A stretch of DNA of 64,000 nt from Conexivisphaerales archaeon (GCA_038728585.1 JAVYTR010000008.1:19410-83409), one strand, 5' to 3'. Positions 16,003 through 25,164 are shown, numbered from the stretch's first letter. Numbers and translations: made by a program. Notes: generated from the sequence alone by a model not told the origin.

Positions 16003-17745
16003 GTGTCAGAGATAGAATCGCTGAATAAGAGCGCAGACGAGCTGCTGATGCATTTTTCAAGAAGGGTGGAGAAGATGAAGAACAGAGACGAGTATTCCGT
16101 TCTCATAAGAAGGCTCAACCAGAAGAAGGCGATTGAAACTGCCATATCTTACTTTGGAGAAGGAGAGCATATTGCAGTTGGAGTTGACGGCTCGATGGAA
16201 CAGGCTGAGACACTGGAGATGCTTCTTTTCTACGTAAATGCGATTGCATATTCCTGTCCGTTCAGAGTAGCCAAGGATTCTATTTCTTTTGAAGTATCCA
16301 GTATGAAGAAAGAGGACAAGATAGGAGCTTCAAGTGCGGTGCCTCTCTGGGTTGAAGACCTGACATACGTCTCTGAAGAAAGAAGTTCGAGCGCATCTGC
16401 TCAAATGCAGTCATCTTTGGATGACGTTTCATTCTCGCTGATGCTTCTTGTTGAGTTAACTTCAGCGATTCGTTCAGCTGAAATTGACGATGTGAAGCTG
16501 ATCTTCCTGGACAGGCAGGTCTCGGGCACATTCCAGAGCCTGACAAGGGATGTCAGGTACCTGCTAAAGAAAGAGAAAAGCGCCCTTGAAAAGATACATT
16601 CTGGAGAGCTTATGCGGGATGTCTTTCTCTTCAACGCCGTACCGATTCCTGAGCTAGATGTACCGAAACATGGGCCATATCTGCCATACCATATACTGCA
16701 GAAGATGATTGTTGAAGGTTTCAATCTGAAGGAAGCTTGCAGGGAGTCTGGCTTGTCAAAGGAAGAGACTCAGAAAGTCTCAAAATTCCTTCTTGACAAG
16801 GATAGAAAGTACAGGTTCATGCAGAGCAGCGACAACCTGTCTTCCGAATCAGCAGGTTATCTGAGAAGGCTCGAAACCACTGCAAATGAAGTAGTTGCCA
16901 GATTGTTTGAGTCAGACAGGCATCCCCTCAAATTGGGAGAAGAGTGGCTAACCACAATCGACCTCAACCTGGTTAACTTAGTCAAGCTAGCCTCATTGAT
17001 AAGAAAGAGCCTAAGAGAAAGGAGGATGCTGATAGGGATAGCTAAGGACACATTTTCCACAGACGTAAGCAGGTCTGTCATTCCTGCCATGAAGATTGAT
17101 GAATCAATAAGACCAAGACTGAAACATGACAGGGTTATGTTCACCATACTGAGTGCAACCAACGAGACGCTGTTCACGCCACCTTGGAGGTCGATAGGTT
17201 ATGATGCCGTCTTTGCAACTCTCTCTGAAGACGATAGCATGACAGGACTGAAAGCAGCCAGAAAGGTTGCTTCGAGAGAAAAGATGTTCATTAAAGCCTT
17301 CTTTCAAACCAGGGCCAGCAGCAAAACAATCTTCAGGTCCCCAGTATTTCTGTACGACAGGCCGTTCATGAAAGAATATGATGAACCATTCTGCAATCCC
17401 AGAAAATACATGGAGAGGGACAAAGTGGAATCGATTGAACCTTACCTTGAAGAAAAGCAGGAGAATCAAGCTGACAATATGGTTCTGCTTCTACTTGCTT
17501 CATCAGACCACCCGGAGGTTTACGAAGCATATGGGCATAACATACTTCTCTACATGGCTGACAAAGCAGCAAAGGTGGATGCAAGGCTGAAGAAAGGGAT
17601 GCTGCTGGGTACGATAAGTCTCAAGCTTACACCGATGGCAAGGAAGGAGAAGCTCTTCAACGTAATAAGAAGGTACAGAGAAACAAGGGCTGAGATCGAG
17701 GCGCTGAGGTCTGAAGAAGACAGATTTGCAACCAGATATGAATGA
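16003..17745 (+). CDS. Long NurA-domain-like nuclease, second copy
   Basis: The 580-residue protein shares the sparse NurA signature: an Asp-containing strand AVGVDGSM (D62), a second acidic strand LIFLDRQV (D170), and a later IGIAKDTFSTDV segment resembling the family's KDS-type strand. NurA is an RNase-H-fold 5' end-resection nuclease that works with HerA. This protein is about twice the length of the canonical NurA encoded at 37387-38256 and has no HerA neighbour. The GTG start at 16003 follows a TATA-like stretch (GATATATC, about 15975-15982). It follows sua5 by 51 bp. Assignment is by motif only; a divergent NurA-like protein of other function is possible. Confidence 0.6.
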   Translation: MSEIESLNKSADELLMHFSRRVEKMKNRDEYSVLIRRLNQKKAIETAISYFGEGEHIAVGVDGSMEQAETLEMLLFYVNAIAYSCPFRVAKDSISFEVSSMKKEDKIGASSAVPLWVEDLTYVSEERSSSASAQMQSSLDDVSFSLMLLVELTSAIRSAEIDDVKLIFLDRQVSGTFQSLTRDVRYLLKKEKSALEKIHSGELMRDVFLFNAVPIPELDVPKHGPYLPYHILQKMIVEGFNLKEACRESGLSKEETQKVSKFLLDKDRKYRFMQSSDNLSSESAGYLRRLETTANEVVARLFESDRHPLKLGEEWLTTIDLNLVNLVKLASLIRKSLRERRMLIGIAKDTFSTDVSRSVIPAMKIDESIRPRLKHDRVMFTILSATNETLFTPPWRSIGYDAVFATLSEDDSMTGLKAARKVASREKMFIKAFFQTRASSKTIFRSPVFLYDRPFMKEYDEPFCNPRKYMERDKVESIEPYLEEKQENQADNMVLLLLASSDHPEVYEAYGHNILLYMADKAAKVDARLKKGMLLGTISLKLTPMARKEKLFNVIRRYRETRAEIEALRSEEDRFATRYE

Positions 17746-18218
17746 CGAAGAAAGAGGTAGCTGTATTTTTGTCTGAAGAGGATTGCTAGTTCGGGGGCAA
17801 ATTTGTTATTCATCGGTTATTATTCAAGAAAATATAGGAAGAAGCAGGAGATAGATGGATGAATCGAGAAACCACTTCAGTGAAGGCGCAGAGCCAAAGC
17901 GGTAAGACTGACATTCTCTCGCGTTCTAATGAAACATATGGCATAAGTGTGTCCCGTTAAGGCTGATGCATTCTCAAAACCTTCGAAAGAGACACAAAGT
18001 CTTTTTAGCCTTATAGAACTTGCAGACAAAGAAAGAAAGCAGTTGCATTCATTGCTGATCATTGCATGATGCGTAAAGTAGGTAATACAAAGATAAAGCT
18101 AGTTATGGCATGCTTTAACTAGTAGCAACATCAAGCATATTCGCAGTCTATCAAGCTCGATATCGAAGTCGATATATAACAGATAGAGATATTTCACAAG
18201 AAGACGGGAGCTGATGAT
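17746..18218. other. 473-bp gap with promoter and palindrome for the next gene
   Basis: No convincing gene on either strand; a 61-codon minus-strand frame has no protein-like features. At its end lie a TCGATATCGA palindrome (18157-18166) and a TATA box (GATATATAA, 18171-18179). An SD (GGGAG, 18206-18210) follows for the ATG at 18219. Confidence 0.5.
18157..18179 (+). promoter_or_regulatory. Palindrome abutting TATA box upstream of the metallo-beta-lactamase gene
   Basis: A 10-bp palindrome TCGATATCGA sits 4 bp upstream of the TATA element GATATATAA. A protein bound there could block or aid TFB/TBP assembly. Role inferred from position only. Confidence 0.35.
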
Positions 18219-18950
18219 ATGGGTGAATCCTTCCAATGGAGAATTCTTCTGCCAGGTATCCCAGCTTCCTCTTCCAGAGGATTTCTCGGCTGGTGTAGTG
18301 TTGCGTTACTGAAATTCAAAAGCACCAAAGGTAGTCAATACGCGCTTTTCGATACTGGTCATGTCGGTGACAGGGGCCAGCTGCTGGTAGCGTTGGACAA
18401 AATGGGAATAGGCATGAACAAGATATCTATTCTGATTCTTTCTCACCTCCACTATGACCATGTTCTCAATTCAGAGCTGTTCAAGTCGGCAAGGATCTAC
18501 GTTTCAGCCAAGGAGCTGGACTATTTTCGAACAGCTGCAAACGGAGACGTTTACTATCCTAATTCGTATCTCGAGCATTTCTTGTTAGCACGGAAGAACG
18601 ACATAATCTCATTTGAAGACGAAGACGAGCTCCTCTCAGGCAGATTCTTGCTGCTTCCAGGCCATACTGCAGGCAGCTCTGGCTTCCTCTGTGGAGATGT
18701 CCTCTTTGCCGGAGATTCTATAAAATATGCCAGCGAGGCAGTAAAGAAAAAGGTCACATACGCTTATTACAGCCAAGAAAAGGCTGAGTCAAGTCTGCGA
18801 CGGATTACGCAAGTCGCAAAAATAGTTGTGCCAGGACATGATGCCCCGTTCGCAATAAAAGATGATGAAGTATCATACACGGAGAGGAATACAGCATACC
18901 TTGAAGTTCAGGAACTGAGGGGGAACGACGTAAAGATTAAGAGAATATAA
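18219..18950 (+). CDS. Metallo-beta-lactamase-fold hydrolase
   Basis: The 243-residue enzyme has the binuclear zinc motif HLHYDH (in LSHLHYDHVLN), a second His in LLPGHTAGSSG, bridging Asp in LFAGDS and the last His in VVPGHDAPF. The ligand set is complete, so it should be an active hydrolase. Spacing and the PGHTAGS motif place it near the N-acyl-homoserine-lactonase and glyoxalase II-like groups; the substrate is unknown. The ATG at 18219 has an SD eight bases upstream. Monocistronic, under its own promoter. Confidence 0.8.
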   Translation: MGESFQWRILLPGIPASSSRGFLGWCSVALLKFKSTKGSQYALFDTGHVGDRGQLLVALDKMGIGMNKISILILSHLHYDHVLNSELFKSARIYVSAKELDYFRTAANGDVYYPNSYLEHFLLARKNDIISFEDEDELLSGRFLLLPGHTAGSSGFLCGDVLFAGDSIKYASEAVKKKVTYAYYSQEKAESSLRRITQVAKIVVPGHDAPFAIKDDEVSYTERNTAYLEVQELRGNDVKIKRI

Positions 18951-19086
18951 GTTGCGTTCGCTCTGGACTAAATTAGGCTTGCAATAATTTATTGTTTGTT
19001 CAAAGAGTCTATCTCTAATGCTTCTCTTGCAAGGCTCCTGCAGCAGTTGAAACTAACACGGCAAGAGCCATGCACGGGAAGTTCAG

Positions 19087-19094
19087 TTTATAAA
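19087..19094 (+). promoter_or_regulatory. TATA box of the cyclase gene
   Basis: TTTATAAA, with centre about 31 bp before the TTG at 19122, predicts a nearly leaderless transcript. Confidence 0.5.
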
Positions 19095-19121
19095 TGAGTA
19101 TCTTCAGAAATAAATTACAAA

Positions 19122-21071
19122 TTGGAAGATAGGCGACGTAAAATCGTCGCGATAATGTTCACTGATATGGTTGGGTATACTTCGTTATCCCAACGGAGCG
19201 AAGCGCTAGCCTTGACCTTGCTCGAAAAGCAGAGGAAAGTTGTCAGGTCATCTCTCCTGGCGTATGGTGGAAGAGAGATAAAGACCATTGGAGATGCATT
19301 TCTCGCAACCTTTGAATCATCTACTAACGCTCTGGAGTGTGCTTTAGCGGTCCAGTCAAAGATGGCTGAGATCAACTCCAGAATCGGGAAATCGCAACCA
19401 AAGTTGCTTCTCAGAATTGGTATCCACGTCGGTGAAGTGGTAGAAGATAAAGGCGACATTTACGGTGACAGTGTGAACATAGCGGCAAGGGTTGAACCTT
19501 TGGCAGATGAAGGAGGTATATGCATAACACAGGCTGTGTGGGAGCAGGTGAAGAATAAGGTTGCTGCTGATTTCATAAAGATGAAGGAAACAAAGCTGAA
19601 GAATGTTTCTGACAAACTTCAGCTATATTCTGTAAGGCAAGTCTCCAATCGTGACAAAAAGAGTGAAATGGGGGCATCTGAGACTAAGAGGGACTATGTA
19701 AGGATAGCTGTATTGCCTCTAACCGATCTTTCAGGTAAGAGGGATGACGGATTCTTCGCGGATGGATTGACTGATGAACTGATCTTTGCTTTATCACGAA
19801 TAAAGGCTTTAAGAGTGATAGCGAGGACATCGATAATGAAGTACAAAAACGAAAGCAGAAGTGCAAGGGAAATCTCAAGGGAGCTGGATGTCGATTATCT
19901 GGTTGAAGGTAGTGTCAGAAAATCTGGAGAGCAGATACTCTGTCAGGTTCAACTGATCGAAGCAAATACAGAGGAGTCAATATGGGCGCAGAGCTACAAA
20001 AGAGACCTGAAAGATATATTTGAGACGCAGGCGGAGATAGCTCAGAAGGTATGCTCAGCGCTGAGGTCAAAGATCGAGTCACCATACGCTCTCAAGGTAC
20101 CTGAGAACCTAGGCAGAACAGAAAACCTGAATGCCTTTACCCTTTACCTGAAAGGAAGGCATTACTGGAATAAGAGAGACGTGAACAGCATAAAGAAGGC
20201 CATCAAATTCTTTGAAATGTCAATCTTCGAAGACCGTAAATATGCAAAAGCTTACTCTGGTCTAGCAGACTGCTACATAATTCTGGGAAATTACATCTCC
20301 CTGAACCTGAAGGAAGCATTCACAGAAGCAGTCAGGTATGCAAAAAAAGCGATCAAACTTGACCCTCAGCTTGCTGAGGCGCATGCATCACTGGGTGCAA
20401 TTCTCGGTTCTTACTACTTTGATTTTACACATGCTGAAGAAGAGATGAGGAAGGCGATAAGCCTCAATCCAAGCTATGCAATTGCACATCACTGGCATGC
20501 TGACATCCTTCTGGCTCTTGGTAGACTGGATGAAGCAATGAAAGAACTTGAAATAGCTCATATGCTCGACCCGAATTCTGACATCATACTCACCGCCCTT
20601 GCGATGAGCCACCTCTATTCGGGAGATGTTGAGGGAGCGCTAAGATACTGCAGGCAGGTTCTGAAAAGGAGTCCGAATTTCCACATAGCCTACAATGTCA
20701 TGGGAGAATGCTATCTGAAGAAAGGCGACAAAGATAGGGCTCTGCAGCAGCATTTGAAGGCCAGTAGAATCAACAGTAACGATAACTTCACCCTTGCCTA
20801 CCTTGCGCATGCTTACCTCTTGAAGGGAGACAAAGATAGGGGATTAGAAATAATAGACAGAATAAAAAGGAAGGTTAAAGAGCCTGAGCTGAGCTCTTTG
20901 CTTGCAATAGCATATTCTGCATATCCTGATGTTGACTTGGCATATGAGTGCATAGTAAGAGCCATCAGAGGCAGAACTATGGTAGTCGAAGACTTGCGCT
21001 ATTCACCTATTTATGCATCAGTCAGAAGCGACCCCAGGTTCGAATACATACTCAGAGAATTCATAAAATAG
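19122..21071 (+). CDS. Class III nucleotide cyclase fused to TolB-like and TPR domains
   Basis: The 649-residue soluble protein starts with a class III adenylate/guanylate cyclase domain (about 5-180). Metal-binding D15 lies in FTDMVGYTSL, D58 in GDAFLATF, and the transition-state segment is GDSVNIAARVE. A TolB-like/FlgO-type domain follows (about 190-315: IAVLPLTDLSG, FFADGLTDELIFALSR, YLVEGSVRKSG). Next come roughly eight TPR repeats (about 335-620). This architecture is frequent in rhizobial and other bacterial cyclases and occurs in some archaea, possibly by transfer. Leaderless TTG start. It should make cAMP, with TPRs as the sensory or partner-binding part. A cNMP-binding protein lies at 26633-27079. 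Confidence 0.85.
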   Translation: MEDRRRKIVAIMFTDMVGYTSLSQRSEALALTLLEKQRKVVRSSLLAYGGREIKTIGDAFLATFESSTNALECALAVQSKMAEINSRIGKSQPKLLLRIGIHVGEVVEDKGDIYGDSVNIAARVEPLADEGGICITQAVWEQVKNKVAADFIKMKETKLKNVSDKLQLYSVRQVSNRDKKSEMGASETKRDYVRIAVLPLTDLSGKRDDGFFADGLTDELIFALSRIKALRVIARTSIMKYKNESRSAREISRELDVDYLVEGSVRKSGEQILCQVQLIEANTEESIWAQSYKRDLKDIFETQAEIAQKVCSALRSKIESPYALKVPENLGRTENLNAFTLYLKGRHYWNKRDVNSIKKAIKFFEMSIFEDRKYAKAYSGLADCYIILGNYISLNLKEAFTEAVRYAKKAIKLDPQLAEAHASLGAILGSYYFDFTHAEEEMRKAISLNPSYAIAHHWHADILLALGRLDEAMKELEIAHMLDPNSDIILTALAMSHLYSGDVEGALRYCRQVLKRSPNFHIAYNVMGECYLKKGDKDRALQQHLKASRINSNDNFTLAYLAHAYLLKGDKDRGLEIIDRIKRKVKEPELSSLLAIAYSAYPDVDLAYECIVRAIRGRTMVVEDLRYSPIYASVRSDPRFEYILREFIK

Positions 21072-21097
21072 AAGTATGGTAGCGAAGCGAATCACAG

Positions 21098-21847
21098 ATG
21101 AAGGTAAAGAGATATGGATGGGTCAGGGATGAAAAAGACGAAAGGGATTACTTATACAGGGCAAGACTGAATAAAAATGATATTCCTTCAAGAATAGACC
21201 TGAGAGGGTTATGTCCTCCTGTGTACGAGCAGGGAAAGCTTGGTAGCTGCTCGGCAAATGCAGTGGCAGCCGCGTTGGAGTACGACCTGATAAGAAAGAG
21301 AATTAAGCCTTTTGTCCCTTCAAGGTTATTCATCTATTACAATGAAAGACTCATCTGGAAGACAACACAGTACGATAGCGGTTCACCTCTGAGATTAGCT
21401 TCAAAAGCTCTGAAAAAATACGGTGTCTGCGATGAAATACTTTGGCCTTACGATATCAGGAGATACAAGGAAAGACCTGAGAGAAGATGCTACGATCAAG
21501 CCAAGAATTATGAAGGAACGAAATATGAAAGGATAGGAAGAAGTTTGCAATTGATGAAAGATTGTCTCGCTTCTGGTCTGCCGTTCGTCTTCGGGTTTAC
21601 TGCTTTTGAATCATTCGAAAGCGATGAGATGGCAAAGTATGGTATTCTCAGCATGCCGAAGAGGGGAGAGAAAAAGGTTGGTCAACATGCTGCACTTGCG
21701 GTAGGGTACGATGACGCAGAAAGTGTACTTATTGCCAGAAATTCATGGGGAGAGAAGTGGGGAGATGAAGGATATTTCTATGTGCCGTATCAGTATGTCC
21801 TTACTGAGAATTTGGCAGCTGACTTTTGGGCTATTTCGTTTGCATAA
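21098..21847 (+). CDS. Cytoplasmic papain-like (C1A) cysteine peptidase
   Basis: The 249-residue protein has the full papain-fold active site: oxyanion Q45 and nucleophile C51 in YEQGKLGSCSANA, H197 in GQHAALAVGYDD, and N215 in ARNSWGEKWGDEGYF. There is no signal peptide or pro-domain, so it probably acts inside the cell, like other prokaryotic stand-alone C1A enzymes. It follows the cyclase gene by 26 bp on the same strand and could be cotranscribed with it, ending at a T-rich terminator. Target unknown. Confidence 0.88.
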   Translation: MKVKRYGWVRDEKDERDYLYRARLNKNDIPSRIDLRGLCPPVYEQGKLGSCSANAVAAALEYDLIRKRIKPFVPSRLFIYYNERLIWKTTQYDSGSPLRLASKALKKYGVCDEILWPYDIRRYKERPERRCYDQAKNYEGTKYERIGRSLQLMKDCLASGLPFVFGFTAFESFESDEMAKYGILSMPKRGEKKVGQHAALAVGYDDAESVLIARNSWGEKWGDEGYFYVPYQYVLTENLAADFWAISFA

Positions 21848-22383
21848 AGAAACAAAGAATGATGCTATTACTTGATTCATCCTTGGGCGGAATAGCCTTT
21901 TCTTTTTTTATGTGAAAGGGTCGACGTTTGGCTATCAATTTTTTTATTAGGTTTCCCAGGCAACATTTTCTTCGTCCTAATGCCAAAAGAAAACCTAAAA
22001 GAGCTGTGCGAGAGAAAGAGAGACTTCTGAACAATCAGCTTGCTTCTAGCTCATGAATGGTTGTCTACAGCTCAGTCGACCTTGCAGGAGCCGGATTTGC
22101 AGATTCCGTAATAAAGCTGTCAAAGTAGAGTAAATGCAGATGAACTAGTGCCAGGCTGGCAAATGGCATATTCTTCCCGGCTACAAAATGTGACATAAAC
22201 CCGGAATCAGAGCCAGGAGTAATAATCAGAGGACTGCTGATAATTTTTGTTATGAAGAGGGTAGCTACAAAATATAGGATTGATGAACCTATCAACCATT
22301 AACAGCTACTCTATCGTTCGTAGCCAATTACTGGAAAGAGGATTCCAAAAATATTAAGACGAAGTTGAGGAGCTGGTTATGGG
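21848..22383. other. 536-bp gap, mostly featureless
   Basis: A T-rich terminator follows the peptidase gene. The rest contains only short or composition-poor frames, including a 76-codon minus-strand frame at 22065-22295 that I do not accept. A-T rich sequence near 22347-22354 probably holds the phosphatase promoter. Confidence 0.4.
21898..21910 (+). terminator. T-rich terminator after the cysteine peptidase
   Basis: TTTTCTTTTTTTA, 50 bases after the stop, closely resembles the terminator after the S-layer-like gene (2519-2530). Confidence 0.5.
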
Positions 22384-22905
22384 ATGGCAGGACTGGAACT
22401 GGACACAAGGGTGTACAGGGTACTTTTGGGACTGATCATTGGCAGACCGTCAAATTTTTCCTGGCTGATAGAAAATAAAGTAGCCGGCTCTGGCTTGCCG
22501 GTCGGAGAAAGGGGATATCGATGGCTAAGAGACCATGGTGTCTCAGCCATTTTATGCCTAACCGAGGACACCTGGGGAAAGGCCCATGCAGAAAAGCTGG
22601 GGATGCAATACATGCATATTCCGATGCTGAACAGGCAGCCAGAGATACCAAGGAAGCTAGACCAAGCAGTTGATGCCATAACTTCAACTCTGAATCAGGG
22701 GAAGTCTATTCTGATTCATTGCCAAGCAGGTCAAGGCAGGACCGGAATGGTTCTTGCTGCTTACCTCATTAGGGAAAAAGGGTTGACTGCGGATGAAGCC
22801 ATAAAACATGTAAGAAACCTGAGAACTGGTTCTCTGAAGAGGGAGAAGCAGGTTAAGGCTCTTCATGATTACGAAGAATATCTGAAGATTGCTAAGACAA
22901 GCTAA
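22384..22905 (+). CDS. Dual-specificity protein phosphatase
   Basis: The 173-residue cysteine phosphatase has P-loop HCQAGQGRTG with nucleophile C113 and R119. The upstream strand GVSAILCLTED ends in an Asp that could be the general acid. Length and fold fit the small archaeal DSP/PTP class that dephosphorylates Tyr and Ser/Thr residues. The chosen ATG (MAGLELDTRVY) is preceded by GGAGCTGG; an ATG five bases earlier is in another frame. Monocistronic. Confidence 0.88.
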   Translation: MAGLELDTRVYRVLLGLIIGRPSNFSWLIENKVAGSGLPVGERGYRWLRDHGVSAILCLTEDTWGKAHAEKLGMQYMHIPMLNRQPEIPRKLDQAVDAITSTLNQGKSILIHCQAGQGRTGMVLAAYLIREKGLTADEAIKHVRNLRTGSLKREKQVKALHDYEEYLKIAKTS

Positions 22906-22928
22906 AAGTGTTACTTATTGCTATTATG

Positions 22929-23267
22929 CTATGAATAAGGCTCAGTCGCCTTTGCAAAAGTGATAGAGCCGTTCTTCATAGTCAATTCATACATATCGTT
23001 GACTTCAAACCTGACCCCAAGCATGTCGTATTCGTTCTCTGTCAGTATCATAGTCATCTTCGGTATTACGAGTTCTCTCATTCCCTGAATAGGGAGGCCA
23101 AAGCTTTGAAGCTGAGAAAGAATTCCCTGAACCATCTGCGCCTCCTCTCCCATCATCCTCTGTGGTGTTTCTCTTCTCCTTACTTCAACAAGCTCTATCT
23201 GCTTACCAAGTTTTCCTGTCTCCGGGTCTGTGTAGCTGCTCACCCTGTTTACCTTTATCAGTACCAT
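22929..23267 (-). CDS. Small conserved beta-rich protein, arcadin-1-like (tentative)
   Basis: From the ATG at 23267 the protein is 112 residues: VLIKVNRVSSYTDPETGKLGK, IELVEVRRRE, then a C-terminal half with VIPKMTMILTENEYDML. The frame extends upstream to 23369, but that would overlap the divergent neighbour and adds a non-conserved Lys/Tyr-rich extension. The N-terminal pattern recalls arcadin-1, a small protein linked to crenactin in some archaea; no actin gene is nearby and I am unsure. Its C-terminal half resembles the protein at 27220-27507. Confidence 0.5.
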   Translation of the reverse strand: MVLIKVNRVSSYTDPETGKLGKQIELVEVRRRETPQRMMGEEAQMVQGILSQLQSFGLPIQGMRELVIPKMTMILTENEYDMLGVRFEVNDMYELTMKNGSITFAKATEPYS

Positions 23268-23346
23268 GCATCGTTTGCATATTGCATCTGATTTAATCTT
23301 TTTGTAAAAGTAGCTTTTATTAGGAAGCTCTCGGAAAATAATATGA

Positions 23347-23697
23347 ATGAGATCTGCTGGCGGCTTCACCCTATCGGTTATAATATTCCTTCTATTCTCA
23401 TATTTGTTTCTTTGGCAGACTTCTTACCTGATATATCCTGGCGGAGCACCTACTAACTTACTGCTGTACATCTGGGCATATCTCATGATAACAGTTTTTT
23501 CCGCATTCGGTATTGTATATTTCATGTTGCCTTCAAATAGCAAAAAAAGAATGAGAGAAGGGGCTTATGTTGCAATATTAGATGGTAATGTTATAGGAGA
23601 GGCAGCCAGTCTTGATGAGCTTTGGGAATTGCTTGAATCAAAGGACGTAGATTACTCAAAGCTAAAAGTTACGTTCAGAAAAGCAGCTAAAGGCTAA
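23347..23697 (+). CDS. Two-helix membrane protein with C-terminal DUF5678 domain
   Basis: The 116-residue protein has two membrane helices (about 8-25 and 35-58). A soluble DUF5678-type domain (about 70-116) follows: YVAILDGNVIGEAASLDELWELLE. In archaea DUF5678 is usually a short stand-alone domain of unknown function; tethering to the membrane is less usual. Divergent from the arcadin-like gene and convergent, by a 4-bp overlap, with the zinc-ribbon gene. Confidence 0.62.
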   Translation: MRSAGGFTLSVIIFLLFSYLFLWQTSYLIYPGGAPTNLLLYIWAYLMITVFSAFGIVYFMLPSNSKKRMREGAYVAILDGNVIGEAASLDELWELLESKDVDYSKLKVTFRKAAKG

Positions 23698-23888
23698 GGA
23701 CCTGGCCATCTTATCCCTTTTTCAGCTGCTTCTTTCTTCGATATATAGCACTTTGCAGGTGCGTTCTTCCTTCTGTCCAGATGCCTGTATGCCAGATAGT
23801 AGTAGACGTTTCCCTTTCTCCCAATTTTCTTCTCAAGTACAGGCGTCCAAGCATTCTTTCCGCACTTTGGACAGATGACAGTAGGCAT
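23694..23888 (-). CDS. Small zinc-knuckle protein
   Basis: The 64-residue basic protein has one CPKCGK knuckle at the N-terminus and a single later Cys (KCYISKKEA). The aromatic middle (YYYLAYRHLDRR) is typical of small archaeal proteins that bind nucleic acid or ribosomes. A complete four-Cys site is not present in one chain, so it may dimerise or use His. ATG at 23888. Upstream lies the TGTGTCA repeat cluster. Confidence 0.6.
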   Translation of the reverse strand: MPTVICPKCGKNAWTPVLEKKIGRKGNVYYYLAYRHLDRRKNAPAKCYISKKEAAEKGIRWPGP

Positions 23889-23920
23889 AGCATCATGCTG
23901 AAGGGTTAAGAGATTTAACC

Positions 23921-24126
23921 GTTTGTGTCATTCAGAACGATAATGCAATTGCATAACTATTGTTTGTGTCATTAAAGACAGGAGAGTTAAGCGTGGTCCA
24001 GCTTTGTTGCGGGTTTTAAGATATGATGTTTGTGTCACTTTTTGAGCAAATAGGGCTGATTGTTTAACTTGGAAAATATTCTGGTAGGTTGTGTCAAGCT
24101 GCTCAATTTTGCTGATTGTGTCATTG
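23921..24126. repeat. Cluster of five TGTGTCA repeats
   Basis: TGTGTCA occurs at 23924, 23965, 24031, 24090 and 24117. Four copies are preceded by TT, and three are followed by TT (consensus TTTGTGTCATT; reverse strand AATGACACAAA). The spacings of 41, 66, 59 and 27 bp are irregular. A perfect palindrome ATGCAATTGCAT (23943-23954) lies between the first two. The cluster fills the 310-bp gap between the isoaspartyl peptidase stop and the zinc-knuckle start. It could be an operator array or decayed repeats; no open frame is convincing. Confidence 0.5.
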
Positions 24127-24198
24127 TCTCCTTGACCTGCAATTAAGAAGGAAGCTGGCAGCCTCTGACATTGTTTATGCCAAAATCTGATTTGAAGG

Positions 24199-25164
24199 TC
24201 AGACTGATTCCATTCTTAACTTCCGCTGAATGGCAGCTATGTCATCTCTACCAACTAGCTTAGCTTCAGCCACAATTGACCCATACCCCGCTGCAACTGC
24301 TATGGCAGGTGTTAGAGTATAGGCAGCTCCTCGACCTGATGAATCCATGCAGACAGCTCCCGCACTGCTCTTGCCAAGCAGCCTCTTCATCTCATCCAAT
24401 TCTCTTACAAGAACCTTGAATGGGTCTGTCCTACCGTTCAGGTCGTTCACAATTCTGGCAGAAAGGCAGTATCTCATTATATCTTCGCCGACACCTGTAG
24501 CAGAACAGCCGCCATGACCGTTCATCGCATAGAATCCTGACCCTACAAGCGGAGAGTCGCCCACTCTACCAGGAAGCTTGAAGATAGTTCCGCCGGTGCT
24601 CGTAGCTGAAGCAAGGTTTCCATCCTGGTCGATTGCTACCCCTCCTATAGTGTCTCCTTCACCCCTGTAGACCTTCTGCAGCTTCTTAATCCACATTTCT
24701 TTCTGAAGGTAACCATCGAATCCATTTCTGAACCTCTCATCAGCCTCCCTGCTTGGTTTCATCTCTTCCCAGAGGCCAAATGCTTTTGCAAGTCTTTCTG
24801 CACCACTGCCAGCGATTAGGCAGTGGTTGGTGTTTTTCATTACGTTGTAGGCAAGAAGAATTGGATTTCTGACGTTTCTGACTGCTGCAACTGCACCTAC
24901 CTTAAGTGAGGAACCATCCATTATTCCTGCATCGAACTCGATATCGTGCTCGATATTAGGGTATGCTCCTCTACCAGCGTCGAACATCCCCGAGTCTTCC
25001 ATATACGATATCGCTTCCAGCAATCCATCCAAAGCACTACCTTTCCTCAACGCTGCCAACCCCTCTTTTACTGCTGCTCTCAGAGTCTCCTCTACCCTTT
25101 CTCTTCTAGCTCGGTCTATCTTCCATTCACCAGCCCCTCCGTGAAGTATTATTCTGGCTTTCAT
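24199..25164 (-). CDS. Isoaspartyl aminopeptidase / plant-type L-asparaginase (Ntn hydrolase)
   Basis: The 321-residue precursor cleaves itself before T172 in GDTIGGVAID, giving alpha and beta subunits with Thr as nucleophile. Other family marks are IILHGGAGEW at the N-terminus, FDAGRGAYPN and GDSPLVGSGFYA. The family removes beta-aspartyl N-terminal residues and hydrolyses asparagine, often with a role in protein repair turnover. Length and motifs are complete. ATG start at 25164. No operon partner. Confidence 0.9.
   Translation of the reverse strand: MKARIILHGGAGEWKIDRARRERVEETLRAAVKEGLAALRKGSALDGLLEAISYMEDSGMFDAGRGAYPNIEHDIEFDAGIMDGSSLKVGAVAAVRNVRNPILLAYNVMKNTNHCLIAGSGAERLAKAFGLWEEMKPSREADERFRNGFDGYLQKEMWIKKLQKVYRGEGDTIGGVAIDQDGNLASATSTGGTIFKLPGRVGDSPLVGSGFYAMNGHGGCSATGVGEDIMRYCLSARIVNDLNGRTDPFKVLVRELDEMKRLLGKSSAGAVCMDSSGRGAAYTLTPAIAVAAGYGSIVAEAKLVGRDDIAAIQRKLRMESV

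Noticed and set aside
17877..18062. 61-codon minus-strand frame in the gap before the metallo-beta-lactamase gene
   Set aside because: No promoter, SD or recognisable fold; composition looks random.
22065..22295. 76-codon hydrophobic minus-strand frame
   Set aside because: Hydrophobic stretch only, no clear promoter or family.
23943..24060. Possible C/D box small RNA among the TGTGTCA repeats
   Set aside because: A TGATG-like and a CTGA element exist, but no consistent C, D', C', D order or guide spacing could be found.
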